Positions 1 to 8,987 of a stretch of DNA of 64,000 bases are shown here, in pieces. This stretch comes from a beta proteobacterium AAP99 (GTDB lineage: Bacteria > Pseudomonadota > Gammaproteobacteria > Burkholderiales > Burkholderiaceae_C): positions 83,298 through 147,297 of the forward strand of contig LJIA01000019.1 in assembly GCA_001295775.1 (NCBI GenBank). Reading direction: 5' to 3'. Numbering within the stretch: position 1 is the stretch's first letter; each line of letters opens with the position of its first letter. A program made the position numbers and the translations under genes. The notes under the pieces were generated by a model. It was not told the origin of the DNA. It ran no database searches and saw only the letters and a list, made by a program, of their open reading frames with translations.

Positions 1-1
1 T

Positions 2-457
2 CTCGTAAACATCGCCGCCGCGCTGGGGGCCTTCGGTTTTGGCTACCTGCAGGACCGCTTGGGGCACCGGCGCGCGCTGACCATCACTCTGGTGGCCTGG
101 ATGCTGATGGTGGTGTTGGCCTACTTCGCGCGCACGGCCACGCTGTTCTGGGTGGCAGCGGTGTTTGCGGGGCTGGCGATGGGCTCGTCGCAAAGCTGCG
201 GCCGCGCCATGGTGGCGCTGCTGGCGCCGCCTTCGATGCTGGCGGAGTTCTTCGGCCTCTGGGCCTTCGCCACACGCCTGGCGGCGGTTGTGGGGCCAGT
301 GACCTACGGGCTGATCACTTGGGTAACGGAAGGCAACCACCGGATCGCCATGCTGGTGACCGGCCTGTTCTTTGTCCTGGCCTGGTGGGTGCTGCGCAAG
401 CTCGACATGGCCGCCGGGCAGCGGCAGGCGGAGGCGCTGGAAGCCGAGCAGGGCTAG
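2..457 (+). CDS. MFS transporter, UMF1/Atg22-like (C-terminal part, cut by window start)
   Basis: The frame is open from base 2 to the TAG at 455-457, giving 151 codons of the C-terminal half of a membrane transporter. Seen: several hydrophobic helices; a basic loop DRLGHRR typical of major-facilitator proteins; and a stretch with GSSQS followed by EFFGLW. The last pair is characteristic of the UMF1/Atg22-like MFS family. The tail is short and charged. The substrate cannot be told from this part. The gene runs toward the leftward fumarase gene, and repeat element copy A lies between them. The family is fairly sure; the function is unknown. Confidence 0.75.
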   Translation, partial: LVNIAAALGAFGFGYLQDRLGHRRALTITLVAWMLMVVLAYFARTATLFWVAAVFAGLAMGSSQSCGRAMVALLAPPSMLAEFFGLWAFATRLAAVVGPVTYGLITWVTEGNHRIAMLVTGLFFVLAWWVLRKLDMAAGQRQAEALEAEQG

Positions 458-466
458 CGCGCTATT

Positions 467-604
467 TTCAATCAAATGTTGATAAGAAAGAACCGAAGAT
501 CTCGATTATCAACAATTGATTGAATAGGCCAATTGGCCAGTTTCCGCATGTGCCATGCGGATCTCGGCCGATTCTCTGCTGGCTTTTGCGGCCTGCATTT
601 CACG
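467..604 (+). repeat. Modular intergenic repeat, copy A
   Basis: First of four copies of one element. Blocks in order: an AT-rich dyad half starting TTCA at 467; TTATCAAC at 506; a hairpin TTTCCGCAT-N5-ATGCGGAT from 541; and TGCATTTCACG at 594. Block starts are 39, 35 and 53 bases apart, nearly the same as in the other copies. In this copy the first two blocks also form an inverted repeat: TTCAATCAAATGTTGATAA (467-485) pairs with 506-524 at 18 of 19 positions across a 20-base loop. It sits between convergent genes, so it is unlikely to be a promoter. Nothing else is seen in the 458-678 gap. Confidence 0.8.
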
Positions 605-678
605 CCAATGATCGAGCCGGGCAGCACGCCGATCCGGCCCCGGCGCAGCGCACTGACGCAGCCTGCTTTCCGCTGTGA

Positions 679-2217
679 TCAGACCGTGGCGACTGGAATC
701 TTCCCGATCCTGGCCTGCCATTCCTTCGGGCCCGTGTTGTGCACGGACGTGCCCGAGGCGTCCACCGCCACGGTCACCGGCATGTCCTTGACCTCGAACT
801 CGTAAATGGCTTCCATGCCCAGGTCCGCGAAGCCGACGACCTTGGCGCCCTTGATGGCCTTGGCCACCAGATAGGCGGCGCCGCCCACAGCCATGAGGTA
901 GGCGCTCTTGTGCTGCTTGATCGATTCGATCGCCACCGGGCCGCGCTCGGCCTTGCCGATCATGGCGATCAAGCCGGTCTTGGCCAGCATCATGTCGGTG
1001 AACTTGTCCATGCGCGTGGCCGTGGTGGGGCCGGCGGGGCCGACCACCTCATCACGCACCGGGTCCACGGGGCCGACGTAGTAGATGACGCGATTGGTGA
1101 AGTCCACGGGCAGGCTTTCGCCCTGACCTTGTTCGATCTTCTCCAGCATGTCCTGGATACGTTTGTGCGCGGCGTCGCGCCCCGTGAGCATCTTGCCGGA
1201 GAGCAGCAGGGTATCGCCGGGCTGCCAGCTGGCGACTTCTTCGCGCGAAAGCGTGTCCAGATTCACGCGCTTGCTCTTGTTGTAGTCCGGCGCCCACTGC
1301 ACGTTGGGCCAGAGATCCAGCGAGGGGGCCTCCAGATAGGCCGGGCCGGAGCCGTCAAGCACAAAGTGGGCGTGCCGCGTGGCCGCGCAGTTCGGGATCA
1401 TGGCCACCGGCTTGCTGGCTGCGTGCGTGGGTGCCATGGCGATCTTCACGTCCAGCACCGTGGTGAGGCCGCCCAGCCCCTGCGCGCCGATGCCCAGGGC
1501 ATTGATCTTCTCGAACAGTTCGAGGCGAAGTTCCTCGAGCTTGCTGCTCGGGCCGCGCTGCTGCAGCTCGTACATGTTGATGTCTTCCATCAGGACTTCC
1601 TTGGCCATGAGCATGGCCTTCTCGGCCGTGCCGCCGATGCCGATGCCCAGCATGCCCGGCGGGCACCAGCCGGCGCCCATGGTGGGCACGGTCTTGAGCA
1701 CCCACTCCACCAGGTTGTCGCTGGGGTTCATCATCACGAACTTGCTCTTGTTCTCGCTGCCGCCACCCTTGGCGGCCACGGTCACATCGAGCTTGTCACC
1801 GGGCACCACTTCCATGTGGATCACGGCCGGCGTGTTGTCCTTGGTGTTCTTGCGCTCGAAGTGCGGGTCCGCGAGGATCGAGGCGCGCAGCTTGTTGTCC
1901 GGGTTCAGGTAACCGCGGCGCACGCCTTCGTTCACGGCGTCCGCGATCGAGCCTGAAAAGCCGCTCCAGGTCACATTCATGCCGATCTTCAGGAACACGT
2001 TCACGATGCCGGTGTCCTGGCAGATCGGCCGCCTGCCCTCGGCGCACATGCGGCTGTTGGTGAGGATCTGCGCGATGGCGTCCTTGGCCGCAGGGCTCTG
2101 CTCGCGCTCGTAGGCGCGCGCAAGATGTGCGATGTAGTCGGCCGGGTGGTAGTAGCTGATGTACTGCAGTGCGCCGGCGACGGATTCAATCAGGTCGTCC
2201 TGCTTGATGACGGTCAT
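679..2217 (-). CDS. fumA: Fumarate hydratase, class I (iron-sulfur)
   Basis: Catalyses the reversible hydration of fumarate to L-malate in the TCA cycle, in the cytoplasm. The 512-residue protein begins MTVIKQDDL and is collinear with class I fumarases, an N-terminal 4Fe-4S region followed by a C-terminal region. The three expected cluster cysteines are visible at about residues 66 (PICQDTG), 185 (GWCPPG) and 277 (PNCAAT). The C-terminal part has SGKMLTGRDAAH and GPAGPTTATRMD. The ATG at 2217 is preceded by GGAG; the frame is open further upstream, but that part is not conserved-looking. It lies 37 bases downstream of the YqhA-like gene and is probably cotranscribed with it. Confidence 0.93.
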   Translation of the reverse strand: MTVIKQDDLIESVAGALQYISYYHPADYIAHLARAYEREQSPAAKDAIAQILTNSRMCAEGRRPICQDTGIVNVFLKIGMNVTWSGFSGSIADAVNEGVRRGYLNPDNKLRASILADPHFERKNTKDNTPAVIHMEVVPGDKLDVTVAAKGGGSENKSKFVMMNPSDNLVEWVLKTVPTMGAGWCPPGMLGIGIGGTAEKAMLMAKEVLMEDINMYELQQRGPSSKLEELRLELFEKINALGIGAQGLGGLTTVLDVKIAMAPTHAASKPVAMIPNCAATRHAHFVLDGSGPAYLEAPSLDLWPNVQWAPDYNKSKRVNLDTLSREEVASWQPGDTLLLSGKMLTGRDAAHKRIQDMLEKIEQGQGESLPVDFTNRVIYYVGPVDPVRDEVVGPAGPTTATRMDKFTDMMLAKTGLIAMIGKAERGPVAIESIKQHKSAYLMAVGGAAYLVAKAIKGAKVVGFADLGMEAIYEFEVKDMPVTVAVDASGTSVHNTGPKEWQARIGKIPVATV

Positions 2218-2254
2218 GTGGAGACTCCGGAAAGACGTTGTAGGCAGAAGGGTG

Positions 2255-2863
2255 TCAGTCGTTCTTGGCGCGGCCGTCGCGCTCCTTGGCCGCCGCATCC
2301 ACCGGGGCCATGAGGCGATCAGTGAATGCGATCGCCATGGCTGAGAACAGGAAGGCGATGTGGATGATGGTCTGCCACATCAACACCTTCTCTTCGTAGT
2401 TGGCCGCATTGATGAAAGTCTTGAGCAGGTGGATCGAGCTGATGCCGATGATCGCCGTGGCCAGCTTGACCTTGAGCACGCTGGCGTTCACATGGCTGAG
2501 CCACTCGGGTTGATCCGGGTGGTTTTCGAGATTCATGCGCGATACGAAGGTCTCGTAGCCGCCGATGATGACCATGATGAGCAGGTTGCTGATCATGACC
2601 ACGTCGATCAGCGCAAGTACAACGAGCATGATGATCGTCTCATTCAGACCGGTGATGGGCTTGTCGGTCTTGTAGCCCATGTTGTTCACCAGGATCTGCA
2701 GTGCCTCCTGGTTGCCGAACGCGGCCTGGATCAGATGGGTCAGCTCGACCCAGAAGTGAACGACATACAGCAGTTGCGCGACGATCAGCCCGAGGTAGAG
2801 CGGCAGTTGCAGCCAGCGGCTGGCAAAGATGAAGGTCGGCAGGGGGCGAAGAGGGTGGGGCAT
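2255..2863 (-). CDS. YqhA/UPF0114 family inner-membrane protein (TIGR00645)
   Basis: A 202-residue membrane protein of the YqhA family (UPF0114, TIGR00645), whose function is unknown. Seen: hydrophobic segments near the N-terminus ([17 protein letters not shown]), in the centre (two adjacent helices through [19 protein letters not shown]) and at the C-terminus, with the family-like stretch [12 protein letters not shown]. The ATG at 2863 (MPHPLRPLP) is preferred over an upstream extension that lacks family character. In many Burkholderiales this gene neighbours class I fumarase, as here. Confidence 0.8.
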   Translation of the reverse strand: MPHPLRPLPTFIFASRWLQLPLYLGLIVAQLLYVVHFWVELTHLIQAAFGNQEALQILVNNMGYKTDKPITGLNETIIMLVVLALIDVVMISNLLIMVIIGGYETFVSRMNLENHPDQPEWLSHVNASVLKVKLATAIIGISSIHLLKTFINAANYEEKVLMWQTIIHIAFLFSAMAIAFTDRLMAPVDAAAKERDGRAKND

Positions 2864-2950
2864 GGGCGGGTAGGGCGCCAGGCTGGATTGCCGCGCGCGT
2901 GAAATGTGGACTGACTGCGTCAGAGACGTGAGGTCAGAAAGCACGCGATT

Positions 2951-4327
2951 TTAGGTGCCGCCGGCTGCCGCTCCGCTTGCCAGCAGCTGCGGTTTCAGCT
3001 CCCGTTGTTCCACCCAGCGCAGGAGAAGCGCGAGGCCTGCCGCCGCGACCATGACGCCGACCGCGGCTGCGATCCAGAAGCCGCTCAGCCCCCAGCCGAT
3101 GGCACCCGAAGCGCGTGGCGCCTGATACGCCAACCAGAACCCACCGGCCAGACCAAGCCCCCACAGGCTGGCGGCGTAGATGACGGTTGCTGCCGTCGCG
3201 ATGGCGGGCCGCTTGTAGGCCCGCAGCAGGCTGGACAGGCAGCCCTGGGCAGCGTCGAAGCAGTGGAACCAGGCCAGGACCGGCATCAAGGCAAGCGCAA
3301 GCGCCGCCACCCCGGCCTGGTTGGTGTAGCCACGCGTGATCCACGGCCCCGCAAACACGAACGCTGTGCCCACCACCAGTGCGCCACCCAGGCACAGGGT
3401 CATCCCCTGCCGGGAGTGGCGCAGCGCCCGGGCATAGTCATGGGCGCCCAAAGACTGGCCGACGAGCACGGCACTGGCATTGGACAGGGCCAAGGGAACC
3501 ATGAAGGCCAGTGCCGCCAAGTTGGCAAGAATCTGGTGGGCACCCGCCACCTCCGCCCCCATGCGCGCCACCAGCACCGCAATCAGGGTGAAGCTGGAAA
3601 CCTCGATGGCAATTGCCGCGCCGTTCGGAATCCCGAGTGCGAGCAGGGCGCGCATGCGGGTCCACGCAGGCCGCACCCAATGAAATCGGAAGGGCGCGTA
3701 GGCCGGGTCGCGCCGCAGCAGGACGGCCAGAATGAAGATGTTGACCCAGGCGACGGTGAGTGTGGCCGCGGCGCAGCCGGCCGCGCCCATGGCGGGGATC
3801 GGCCCGGCGCCCCAGATGAACAGCGTGTTCAGCGGGATCTTCATGGCCACGCCGCCCAGGTTGAGGTACATCGTCACGCGCGGGCGGCCGATGGCCGAGT
3901 TCAGGCTCACCCCGACGCGCAGCAACAGGGCGGCGGGCAGGGCCCAGGCGATGGTTGTCAGGTACTTCGAGGCTTCGGTGGCGACGTCGGCGCTGGGTTT
4001 GGCCCAGGCCAGCCAAGGCGCCGGAAAGGCAAGGATGACCCCACCAACCAGCGCCAGTCCCAGGGCCAGCCAGCACGCCTGCACCGTGTCCTCGCCCAGC
4101 TCCGTGAAACGCTTGGCGCCGAAGTGCTGTGCGGCCACGGGCTGCAGGGCCATGCACACGCCCATGAGGCTCACAAATACCGTGGCGTAGATGCTTGCGG
4201 CGAGCGAGACCGCGGCCAGGTCCACAGCGGACGTGCGGCCCACCATGACCGTATCGATCAGCGCATTGGCCATCACGGCCAGCTGCGCAATCAGCATTGG
4301 CCAGGCCAGTTTGAAGATGTCCTTCAA
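2951..4327 (-). CDS. MATE-family multidrug/Na+ antiporter
   Basis: A 458-residue membrane exporter with about 12 hydrophobic helices. Two homologous halves and the motif DTVMVGR after the first helix identify the MATE (NorM/DinF) family, which exports cationic drugs or metabolites in exchange for Na+ or H+. The start is uncertain. The first helix begins right after a TTG at 4327-4325 that overlaps the TGA of the upstream glycosyltransferase gene (4326-4324). The first in-frame ATG would cut into helix 1, and an upstream ATG would overlap the neighbour by about 100 bases. I chose the TTG, which implies translational coupling and gives the usual family length. Confidence 0.82.
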   Translation of the reverse strand: MKDIFKLAWPMLIAQLAVMANALIDTVMVGRTSAVDLAAVSLAASIYATVFVSLMGVCMALQPVAAQHFGAKRFTELGEDTVQACWLALGLALVGGVILAFPAPWLAWAKPSADVATEASKYLTTIAWALPAALLLRVGVSLNSAIGRPRVTMYLNLGGVAMKIPLNTLFIWGAGPIPAMGAAGCAAATLTVAWVNIFILAVLLRRDPAYAPFRFHWVRPAWTRMRALLALGIPNGAAIAIEVSSFTLIAVLVARMGAEVAGAHQILANLAALAFMVPLALSNASAVLVGQSLGAHDYARALRHSRQGMTLCLGGALVVGTAFVFAGPWITRGYTNQAGVAALALALMPVLAWFHCFDAAQGCLSSLLRAYKRPAIATAATVIYAASLWGLGLAGGFWLAYQAPRASGAIGWGLSGFWIAAAVGVMVAAAGLALLLRWVEQRELKPQLLASGAAAGGT

Positions 4328-6195
4328 CGTGCGTTCCGGCCGTTGTCCGGGCGCGCGTCCAGGCGATACAGGCGGAAGCGCTCGTCGCGGTCGGAGAACC
4401 GGCGGCCCTCCCAGACCAGTGTCCATTGGCCGGGTTTGGGCCCTTCGGGCAGCGCAGGCAGAAAGACGCTCTCGGACAGGGCGCGCAGGGAGTCCTGGGT
4501 CAGCAGCCACTGGCACGAGACGGGTACCGGGCTGACAAAGGCATCATCACGCGCACCATCCCCCAGGATGTCTTCCTTGGTCTGGCCGGGTGTGCCTACG
4601 GCTCGCGGTTCGAGGCGCAGTTGCGCGAAGTAGCCGAAGATCGCACGTTGCGGCAGGGACAGGCGTTGCGTGGATACGCACTCATCCAGATGCTGTTGCG
4701 GCAGTGCTGCTTTCATCGCGAGTGCCACGTCTCGATAGGTCCGTGTGTGATTGATCCAGGGCATCCAGAGCGTGGTCAACAGGAACCATCCGGTGAGTAC
4801 GCCCACGCCCGAGATGATCATGGCGCGCCAGACCACGATCGGCTTCTTGGCCGTGCGCCACCAGACGGTGTAGGCCCAGAAGAGCGTGGCGACCACCGCA
4901 AGCATGAATGCAAGAACCGAGAAGCTTGGTACCCAACCCGGCGCAAGCTTGGTGAAGTTGCGCGCCAACGTGGGCGGCCAACCAGCCTGCATGGCCAGAT
5001 AGCCCAGCCACACCAGAAAGATGCCGAAGCTCAGCGACATCAATGCAAACCAGTCGATTGCATTGCTGGTGGAGCGCGACAGCGTGGGGAGCAGAAAGGC
5101 GGCAAGGATGAAGCTGCCCGGGAGCACGGAGACCATCAGTGCCTCCTGCCCTTCTGCGCTGATCACCATGATGTACAGCAGATGCGTCAGCACGACTGCG
5201 GCGGGCAGCAGCATGTGCGGCGCTGAAAGGCGCTGCCGCCAGCGCCACACCGCAACTAGCGCGAAAGGCAGCGCTGGCCAGCCGAAGATGAGCAGATTGC
5301 GAGCAAAGTAGAGCGCCACGCTGCTTGACTGACCACTGTTGGCTGCCAGATTCCAGTTGAGCCACGCCTGCAGGTACGCCTGCGCCTGAGGTCCTTGCTC
5401 TCGCAACAGGTAGAGCCACAGCGCTGACGGCGCTAGTGCGAGCGGCAGGGTCAAAAGACCGAGATAGCGGCGCGCTTGCGCCATCGGCCTGTAGAAAATG
5501 GCGAGCGCAAGAACGACCAGACCCAGAGGCAGCGCGGCCTGTTGGCCCCGAGTCAGCAGCAATGCGCCAAGCGTGATGCCCAGCCAGACGGCGCCGGCCC
5601 GTGGGCGTTCGAGCGTGACAACCAACCCATACATTGCCAGACAAAGCAGACAGAACTGCAGGGCTTCTGGCGTTGCCTCGTGCAGCCGCAGCAGCAGGCC
5701 AAGGGTTGCCAGCAGTGTGAGCACTGCACCGTCTGCAATGGCGCGGCCGTAGTCCCGCGGTTCAGGTGCACCACCAAACAGGAATTGAACAGGCTGGGCC
5801 TGCCGAGTGCGCGCGAGCGTGTAGGTTGCGTACCAGGTCGCGGCGACGGCCAGCCCGGCGGCGAATCCGGTCGGAATCCGCGCCGCGAGTGGTTCGCCGA
5901 ACATGCCGCCGAGCAGCCAGATGGACAAGGCCGACAGCCAATAGGTCAGCGGGCCGTCCTGCGCAACCGGATCGCCCAAAACGTTCGGCATCAGCCAGTC
6001 GAGCAGGTTTCCGTGGGCCATCGTCCATGCGACGCCAAACGTGACGGCGTCGTCGGTCCGCCACGGGTCGCGGCCGATCAGTCCTGCGGCGCAGTAGGCG
6101 ACGACCATGGCCAGAAGGATGGTGCGTGGCAATTTGCGCGTCGCCCGCTCGGTGAGCAGGGCAGGGTTCTTGCGCAATGCGGCGGGGCTCACCAT
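4324..6195 (-). CDS. ArnT/PMT-like (GT39/GT83) membrane glycosyltransferase
   Basis: A 623-residue multi-helix membrane protein related to ArnT and protein O-mannosyltransferases, which use a polyprenyl-phosphate sugar on the periplasmic face. Seen: the acidic first periplasmic loop after helix 1 (RDPWRTDD), an ARIP segment near the first helices, about a dozen hydrophobic helices, and a soluble C-terminal region ending RFRLYRLDARPDNG. No lipid A aminoarabinose genes are nearby, so acceptor and donor are unknown. The ATG at 6195 (MVSPAALRKNP) has only a weak ribosome-binding site; a TTG farther upstream would lie in the rpmE terminator. It overlaps the MATE gene by 4 bases. Confidence 0.72.
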   Translation of the reverse strand: MVSPAALRKNPALLTERATRKLPRTILLAMVVAYCAAGLIGRDPWRTDDAVTFGVAWTMAHGNLLDWLMPNVLGDPVAQDGPLTYWLSALSIWLLGGMFGEPLAARIPTGFAAGLAVAATWYATYTLARTRQAQPVQFLFGGAPEPRDYGRAIADGAVLTLLATLGLLLRLHEATPEALQFCLLCLAMYGLVVTLERPRAGAVWLGITLGALLLTRGQQAALPLGLVVLALAIFYRPMAQARRYLGLLTLPLALAPSALWLYLLREQGPQAQAYLQAWLNWNLAANSGQSSSVALYFARNLLIFGWPALPFALVAVWRWRQRLSAPHMLLPAAVVLTHLLYIMVISAEGQEALMVSVLPGSFILAAFLLPTLSRSTSNAIDWFALMSLSFGIFLVWLGYLAMQAGWPPTLARNFTKLAPGWVPSFSVLAFMLAVVATLFWAYTVWWRTAKKPIVVWRAMIISGVGVLTGWFLLTTLWMPWINHTRTYRDVALAMKAALPQQHLDECVSTQRLSLPQRAIFGYFAQLRLEPRAVGTPGQTKEDILGDGARDDAFVSPVPVSCQWLLTQDSLRALSESVFLPALPEGPKPGQWTLVWEGRRFSDRDERFRLYRLDARPDNGRNAR

Positions 6196-6268
6196 GGAAG
6201 AAATGTAACGCGCGAGACAGGCAGGAGAGCGGAGGGAGTGAGCACTGCGTGATCGGCTGCATTGCAAA

Positions 6269-6300
6269 GCAAAAGAGGCAGCTTGCGCTGCCCCTTTTGC
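6269..6300 (-). terminator. Terminator downstream of rpmE2
   Basis: Inverted repeat with 14-base arms (6269-6282 and 6287-6300), one mismatch and a 4-base loop. Read on the minus strand, the descending arm carries CTTTTGCTTTG. It lies about 50 bases past the rpmE2 stop and before the glycosyltransferase start. A second, smaller dyad (GTGCATGC/GCATGCAC, 6306-6327) lies between it and the gene. Confidence 0.65.
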
Positions 6301-6348
6301 TTGGGGTGCATGCTCTTACGCATGCACGGATGCCCGTGAGCCCTGAGC

Positions 6349-6609
6349 TCAGGCAGCCTTGCCCGTAGCGCGGGCAAACTTCTGGCGGAACTTGTCGATG
6401 CGACCGGCGGTGTCGAGCACCTTGTTCTGGGCACCGGTGTAGAACGGGTGCGACTCGCTGGTCACGTCGCACTTGAACAGCGGGTACTCCTTGCCGTCCA
6501 GCTTGATCGTCTCGCGGGTCTGAACCGTCGAGCGAGTGATGAATTGGACGCCGTTCGTCACATCGACAAAAACGACATCGCGGTAGTCAGGGTGAATGCC
6601 TTCTTTCAT
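6349..6609 (-). CDS. rpmE2: 50S ribosomal protein bL31, type B
   Basis: An 86-residue ribosomal protein. [16 protein letters not shown] at the start and SHPFYTG in the middle are diagnostic for bL31. It lacks the paired CxxC cysteines of the zinc-binding form (one Cys only, in LFKCDV). That marks the type B, zinc-independent paralog often used under zinc limitation, although in many betaproteobacteria it is the only L31. Start at 6609 with GAGGG six bases upstream. It follows rho on the same strand, as in related genomes. A weak candidate promoter (GATAAT-like, complement of 6701-6706) lies upstream. Confidence 0.92.
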   Translation of the reverse strand: MKEGIHPDYRDVVFVDVTNGVQFITRSTVQTRETIKLDGKEYPLFKCDVTSESHPFYTGAQNKVLDTAGRIDKFRQKFARATGKAA

Positions 6610-6804
6610 GGTGCCCTCGTGATGGATTGGATCGCCAGCGGCATCGGCAAGCTGCCTCAATGTGCGCCACGTGTCCTGGGTGAATGCTGCAAAGCCTTGA
6701 ATTATCTCAGATTTTTGGTGCTGCCGTCCAAAAGTGGACTGCGGGAGCGTCCCGTTGGATGCGTTAGCTGCAATTCGCTGAGTTGAATTGCCAAGATGAC
6801 GGTG

Positions 6805-8067
6805 TCAGCCGCCGCGTCGCATGAGTTCGAAGAAGTCCGCGTTCGACTTGGTTTCCTTCATCTTCGACAGGATGAACTCCATCGCCTGCGCTTCATCCAT
6901 GTCGTAGATGAGCTTGCGCAGAATCCAGATTTTCTGAAGCTGATCCTTCGGGATCAGCAGTTCCTCGCGACGCGTACTGGACTTGTTGAGGTTGATCGAC
7001 GGGTAGACCCGCTTCTCGGCCAGGCGGCGTTCAAGGTGGATTTCACTGTTGCCCGTGCCCTTGAATTCTTCGTAGATCACGTCATCCATGCGGCTGCCGG
7101 TTTCGATCAGCGCAGTGGCAATGATGGTGAGCGAGCCGCCTTCTTCCAAATTGCGTGCAGCACCAAAGAAGCGCTTGGGGCGTTGGAGGGCGTTAGCGTC
7201 CACGCCGCCGGTCAGCACCTTGCCGGAAGCTGGCACCACGGTGTTGTAGGCGCGAGCGAGGCGAGTGATCGAGTCCAGAAGAATGACAACGTCCTTCTTC
7301 ATCTCGACCAGACGCTTGGCCTTCTCGATCACCATTTCGGCAACCTGTACGTGGCGCGGAGCGGGCTCGTCGAAGGTCGATGCCACCACTTCGCCACGAA
7401 CGCTGCGCTGCATTTCCGTGACTTCTTCAGGGCGCTCATCGATCAGCAGGACGATCAACACTGCGTCGGGGTGGTTGGCAGAGATGGCATGTGCGATGTG
7501 CTGCATCATCACCGTCTTACCGGACTTCGGGCTGGCGACCAGCAAGGCGCGCTGACCGGCGCCGAGCGGCGCGATCATGTCGATGATGCGCCCGGTGATG
7601 TTTTCCTCGCCCTTGATGTCACGCTCCAGCGTGAAGCGCCGCGTCGGATGCAAGGGAGTGAGGTTCTCGAACATGATCTTGTTCTTGATCTGCTCGGGGG
7701 GAACGCCATTCACCTTGTCGACCTTCACCAGCGCAAAGTAGCGCTCGCCATCCTTGGGCGTGCGGACTTCGCCTTCGATCGAATCACCGGTATGCAGATT
7801 GAAACGTCGGATCTGCGAAGGCGAGATGTAGATGTCGTCGGGGCTGGCCAGATAACTTGTGTCCGGGGAGCGCAGGAAGCCGAAGCCGTCAGGTAGCACC
7901 TCAAGCACCCCGTCGCCGAAGACCTGCTCACCCTGCTTCGCGCGACGCTTCATGATGGCAAACATGAGTTCTTGCTTGCGCATACGGGCGGCGTTCTCGA
8001 TTTCGAGCGTTCCCGCCATTTCGACGAGTTCGGTGATATGAAGCGCCTTGAGTTCGTTCAGATGCAT
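6805..8067 (-). CDS. rho: Transcription termination factor Rho
   Basis: A 420-residue hexameric RNA-dependent ATPase that ends transcription of untranslated RNA. Seen in order: N-terminal helical domain ([18 protein letters not shown]); OB/cold-shock RNA-binding domain with the primary-site stretch [13 protein letters not shown]; Walker A as SPKSGKT; Walker B ([16 protein letters not shown]); and the R/Q-loop region followed by [20 protein letters not shown]. Length is standard. Walker A usually reads PPKAGKT or PPKSGKT, so the leading Ser is a small variation. The 217-base gap to trxA holds a GC-rich hairpin and probably the rho leader. Confidence 0.97.
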   Translation of the reverse strand: MHLNELKALHITELVEMAGTLEIENAARMRKQELMFAIMKRRAKQGEQVFGDGVLEVLPDGFGFLRSPDTSYLASPDDIYISPSQIRRFNLHTGDSIEGEVRTPKDGERYFALVKVDKVNGVPPEQIKNKIMFENLTPLHPTRRFTLERDIKGEENITGRIIDMIAPLGAGQRALLVASPKSGKTVMMQHIAHAISANHPDAVLIVLLIDERPEEVTEMQRSVRGEVVASTFDEPAPRHVQVAEMVIEKAKRLVEMKKDVVILLDSITRLARAYNTVVPASGKVLTGGVDANALQRPKRFFGAARNLEEGGSLTIIATALIETGSRMDDVIYEEFKGTGNSEIHLERRLAEKRVYPSINLNKSSTRREELLIPKDQLQKIWILRKLIYDMDEAQAMEFILSKMKETKSNADFFELMRRGG

Positions 8068-8249
8068 GAAAGGCCAAGCCTTGGGGAGAATGCCGCGAAC
8101 GCGGCGAGAACTAGATGATGCGGAGAGAGGAAGCCGTTCGGCTTCACGGTGGCTCGACCAGAGCTGGGCTCAGGGAGCACTACCGGGTGCTGCGTAGCAG
8201 CGAGACTTTCTGAATTATGGCGCCGTGTGCGTAGGCGCGCAAGTTGCGA

Positions 8250-8274
8250 ACGGGTCGGCGTTGCGCCGACCCGT
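8250..8274 (-). terminator. GC-rich hairpin after trxA
   Basis: A perfect 11-bp inverted repeat (8250-8260 and 8264-8274) with a 3-base loop, 10 bases past the trxA stop. Only a weak T-rich tail follows on the minus strand (TCGCAACTT), so it may be a partial terminator or an RNA-stabilising hairpin between trxA and rho. Confidence 0.5.
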
Positions 8275-8284
8275 CGAGCTCAGA

Positions 8285-8611
8285 TCACAGGTGACCGTCA
8301 AGGAAGGCCGTCAGTTGCGACTTGGAAAGCGCACCGACCTTCGTGGCTGACACTTGGCCGTTCTTGAACAGCATCAGCGTCGGGATGCCGCGAATACCGA
8401 ACTTGGCCGGCACATCGCGGTTTTCGTCGACGTTCATCTTCGCGACCTGCACTCGCCCGGCGTAATCCTTGGCCACTTCGTCCAGGATCGGGGCGATCAT
8501 CTTGCAAGGGCCGCACCATTCCGCCCAGTAGTCCAGCAACACGGGAACGTCGGACTGAAGAACCTCTGCGTCAAAAGACGCATCGCTCACGTACTTGATC
8601 GAGCCGCTCAT
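8285..8611 (-). CDS. trxA: Thioredoxin 1
   Basis: A 108-residue cytoplasmic thiol-disulfide reductant with the canonical active site WCGPC (Cys33, Cys36) and the cis-proline segment [11 protein letters not shown]. Length and fold are standard. It is upstream of rho on the same strand, a conserved neighbourhood in beta- and gammaproteobacteria. A plausible sigma-70 promoter lies about 65-90 bases upstream. Confidence 0.97.
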   Translation of the reverse strand: MSGSIKYVSDASFDAEVLQSDVPVLLDYWAEWCGPCKMIAPILDEVAKDYAGRVQVAKMNVDENRDVPAKFGIRGIPTLMLFKNGQVSATKVGALSKSQLTAFLDGHL

Positions 8612-8676
8612 GGCATTTCCTGTAAGAGTGGAAGCAGATTGCGCGCGTCCTCCCGCATTGGCAGGGCGCCCTTCTC

Positions 8677-8704
8677 TATATAGGGCGAGATGTTACACGC
8701 GCAA
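8677..8704 (-). promoter_or_regulatory. Candidate sigma-70 promoter for trxA
   Basis: On the minus strand TTGCGC (8704-8699), a 16-base spacer and TATATA (8682-8677) precede trxA. The TATATA is itself palindromic and sits inside a GGGC/GCCC dyad. No experimental support. Confidence 0.4.
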
Positions 8705-8830
8705 GTGCAGCACTACATTGGCTTGCGTAATCGTCGCGATAGCGGCGGCCTGCCTCGCCGAAGCCCAGCGACTACTGTCGTCTCGCCTCTGCCGCGCGTC
8801 GTGCATCGACTCGGAGATACACTTCATCTT

Positions 8831-8924
8831 GGTGGGCCCCCTCGCATGGGAGTCCGGGAACCGGGTCAGGTCGGGAACGAAGCAGCCCTAACCGGTCGCT
8901 TTCAGTGCCGAGGTTCAGGCTCAC
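8831..8924 (+). ncRNA. ffs: Signal recognition particle RNA (4.5S)
   Basis: The conserved SRP core is visible: GTCAGGTC around 8864-8872, then a G-rich loop and GAAGCAGCCC. The two sides of the long hairpin pair at the ends, with GGTGGGCC at 8831-8838 and GGCTCACC at 8917-8924. Length (about 94 nt) fits the bacterial small SRP RNA, which binds Ffh and targets membrane proteins to FtsY. Its position directly upstream of dnaX is the usual one in betaproteobacteria. Short frames across it are spurious. Confidence 0.88.
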
Positions 8925-8987
8925 CTTTGACATTTCGCGGGTCGCCCAAGCGCGCGGCCTGCTATCCACCCTCTCAGGCTGGAACGC

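Noticed and set aside
6701..6731. rpmE2 promoter (TTGGAC and GATAAT on the minus strand)
   Set aside because: A 19-base spacer is outside the usual range, so it is mentioned only as weak in the gene entry.
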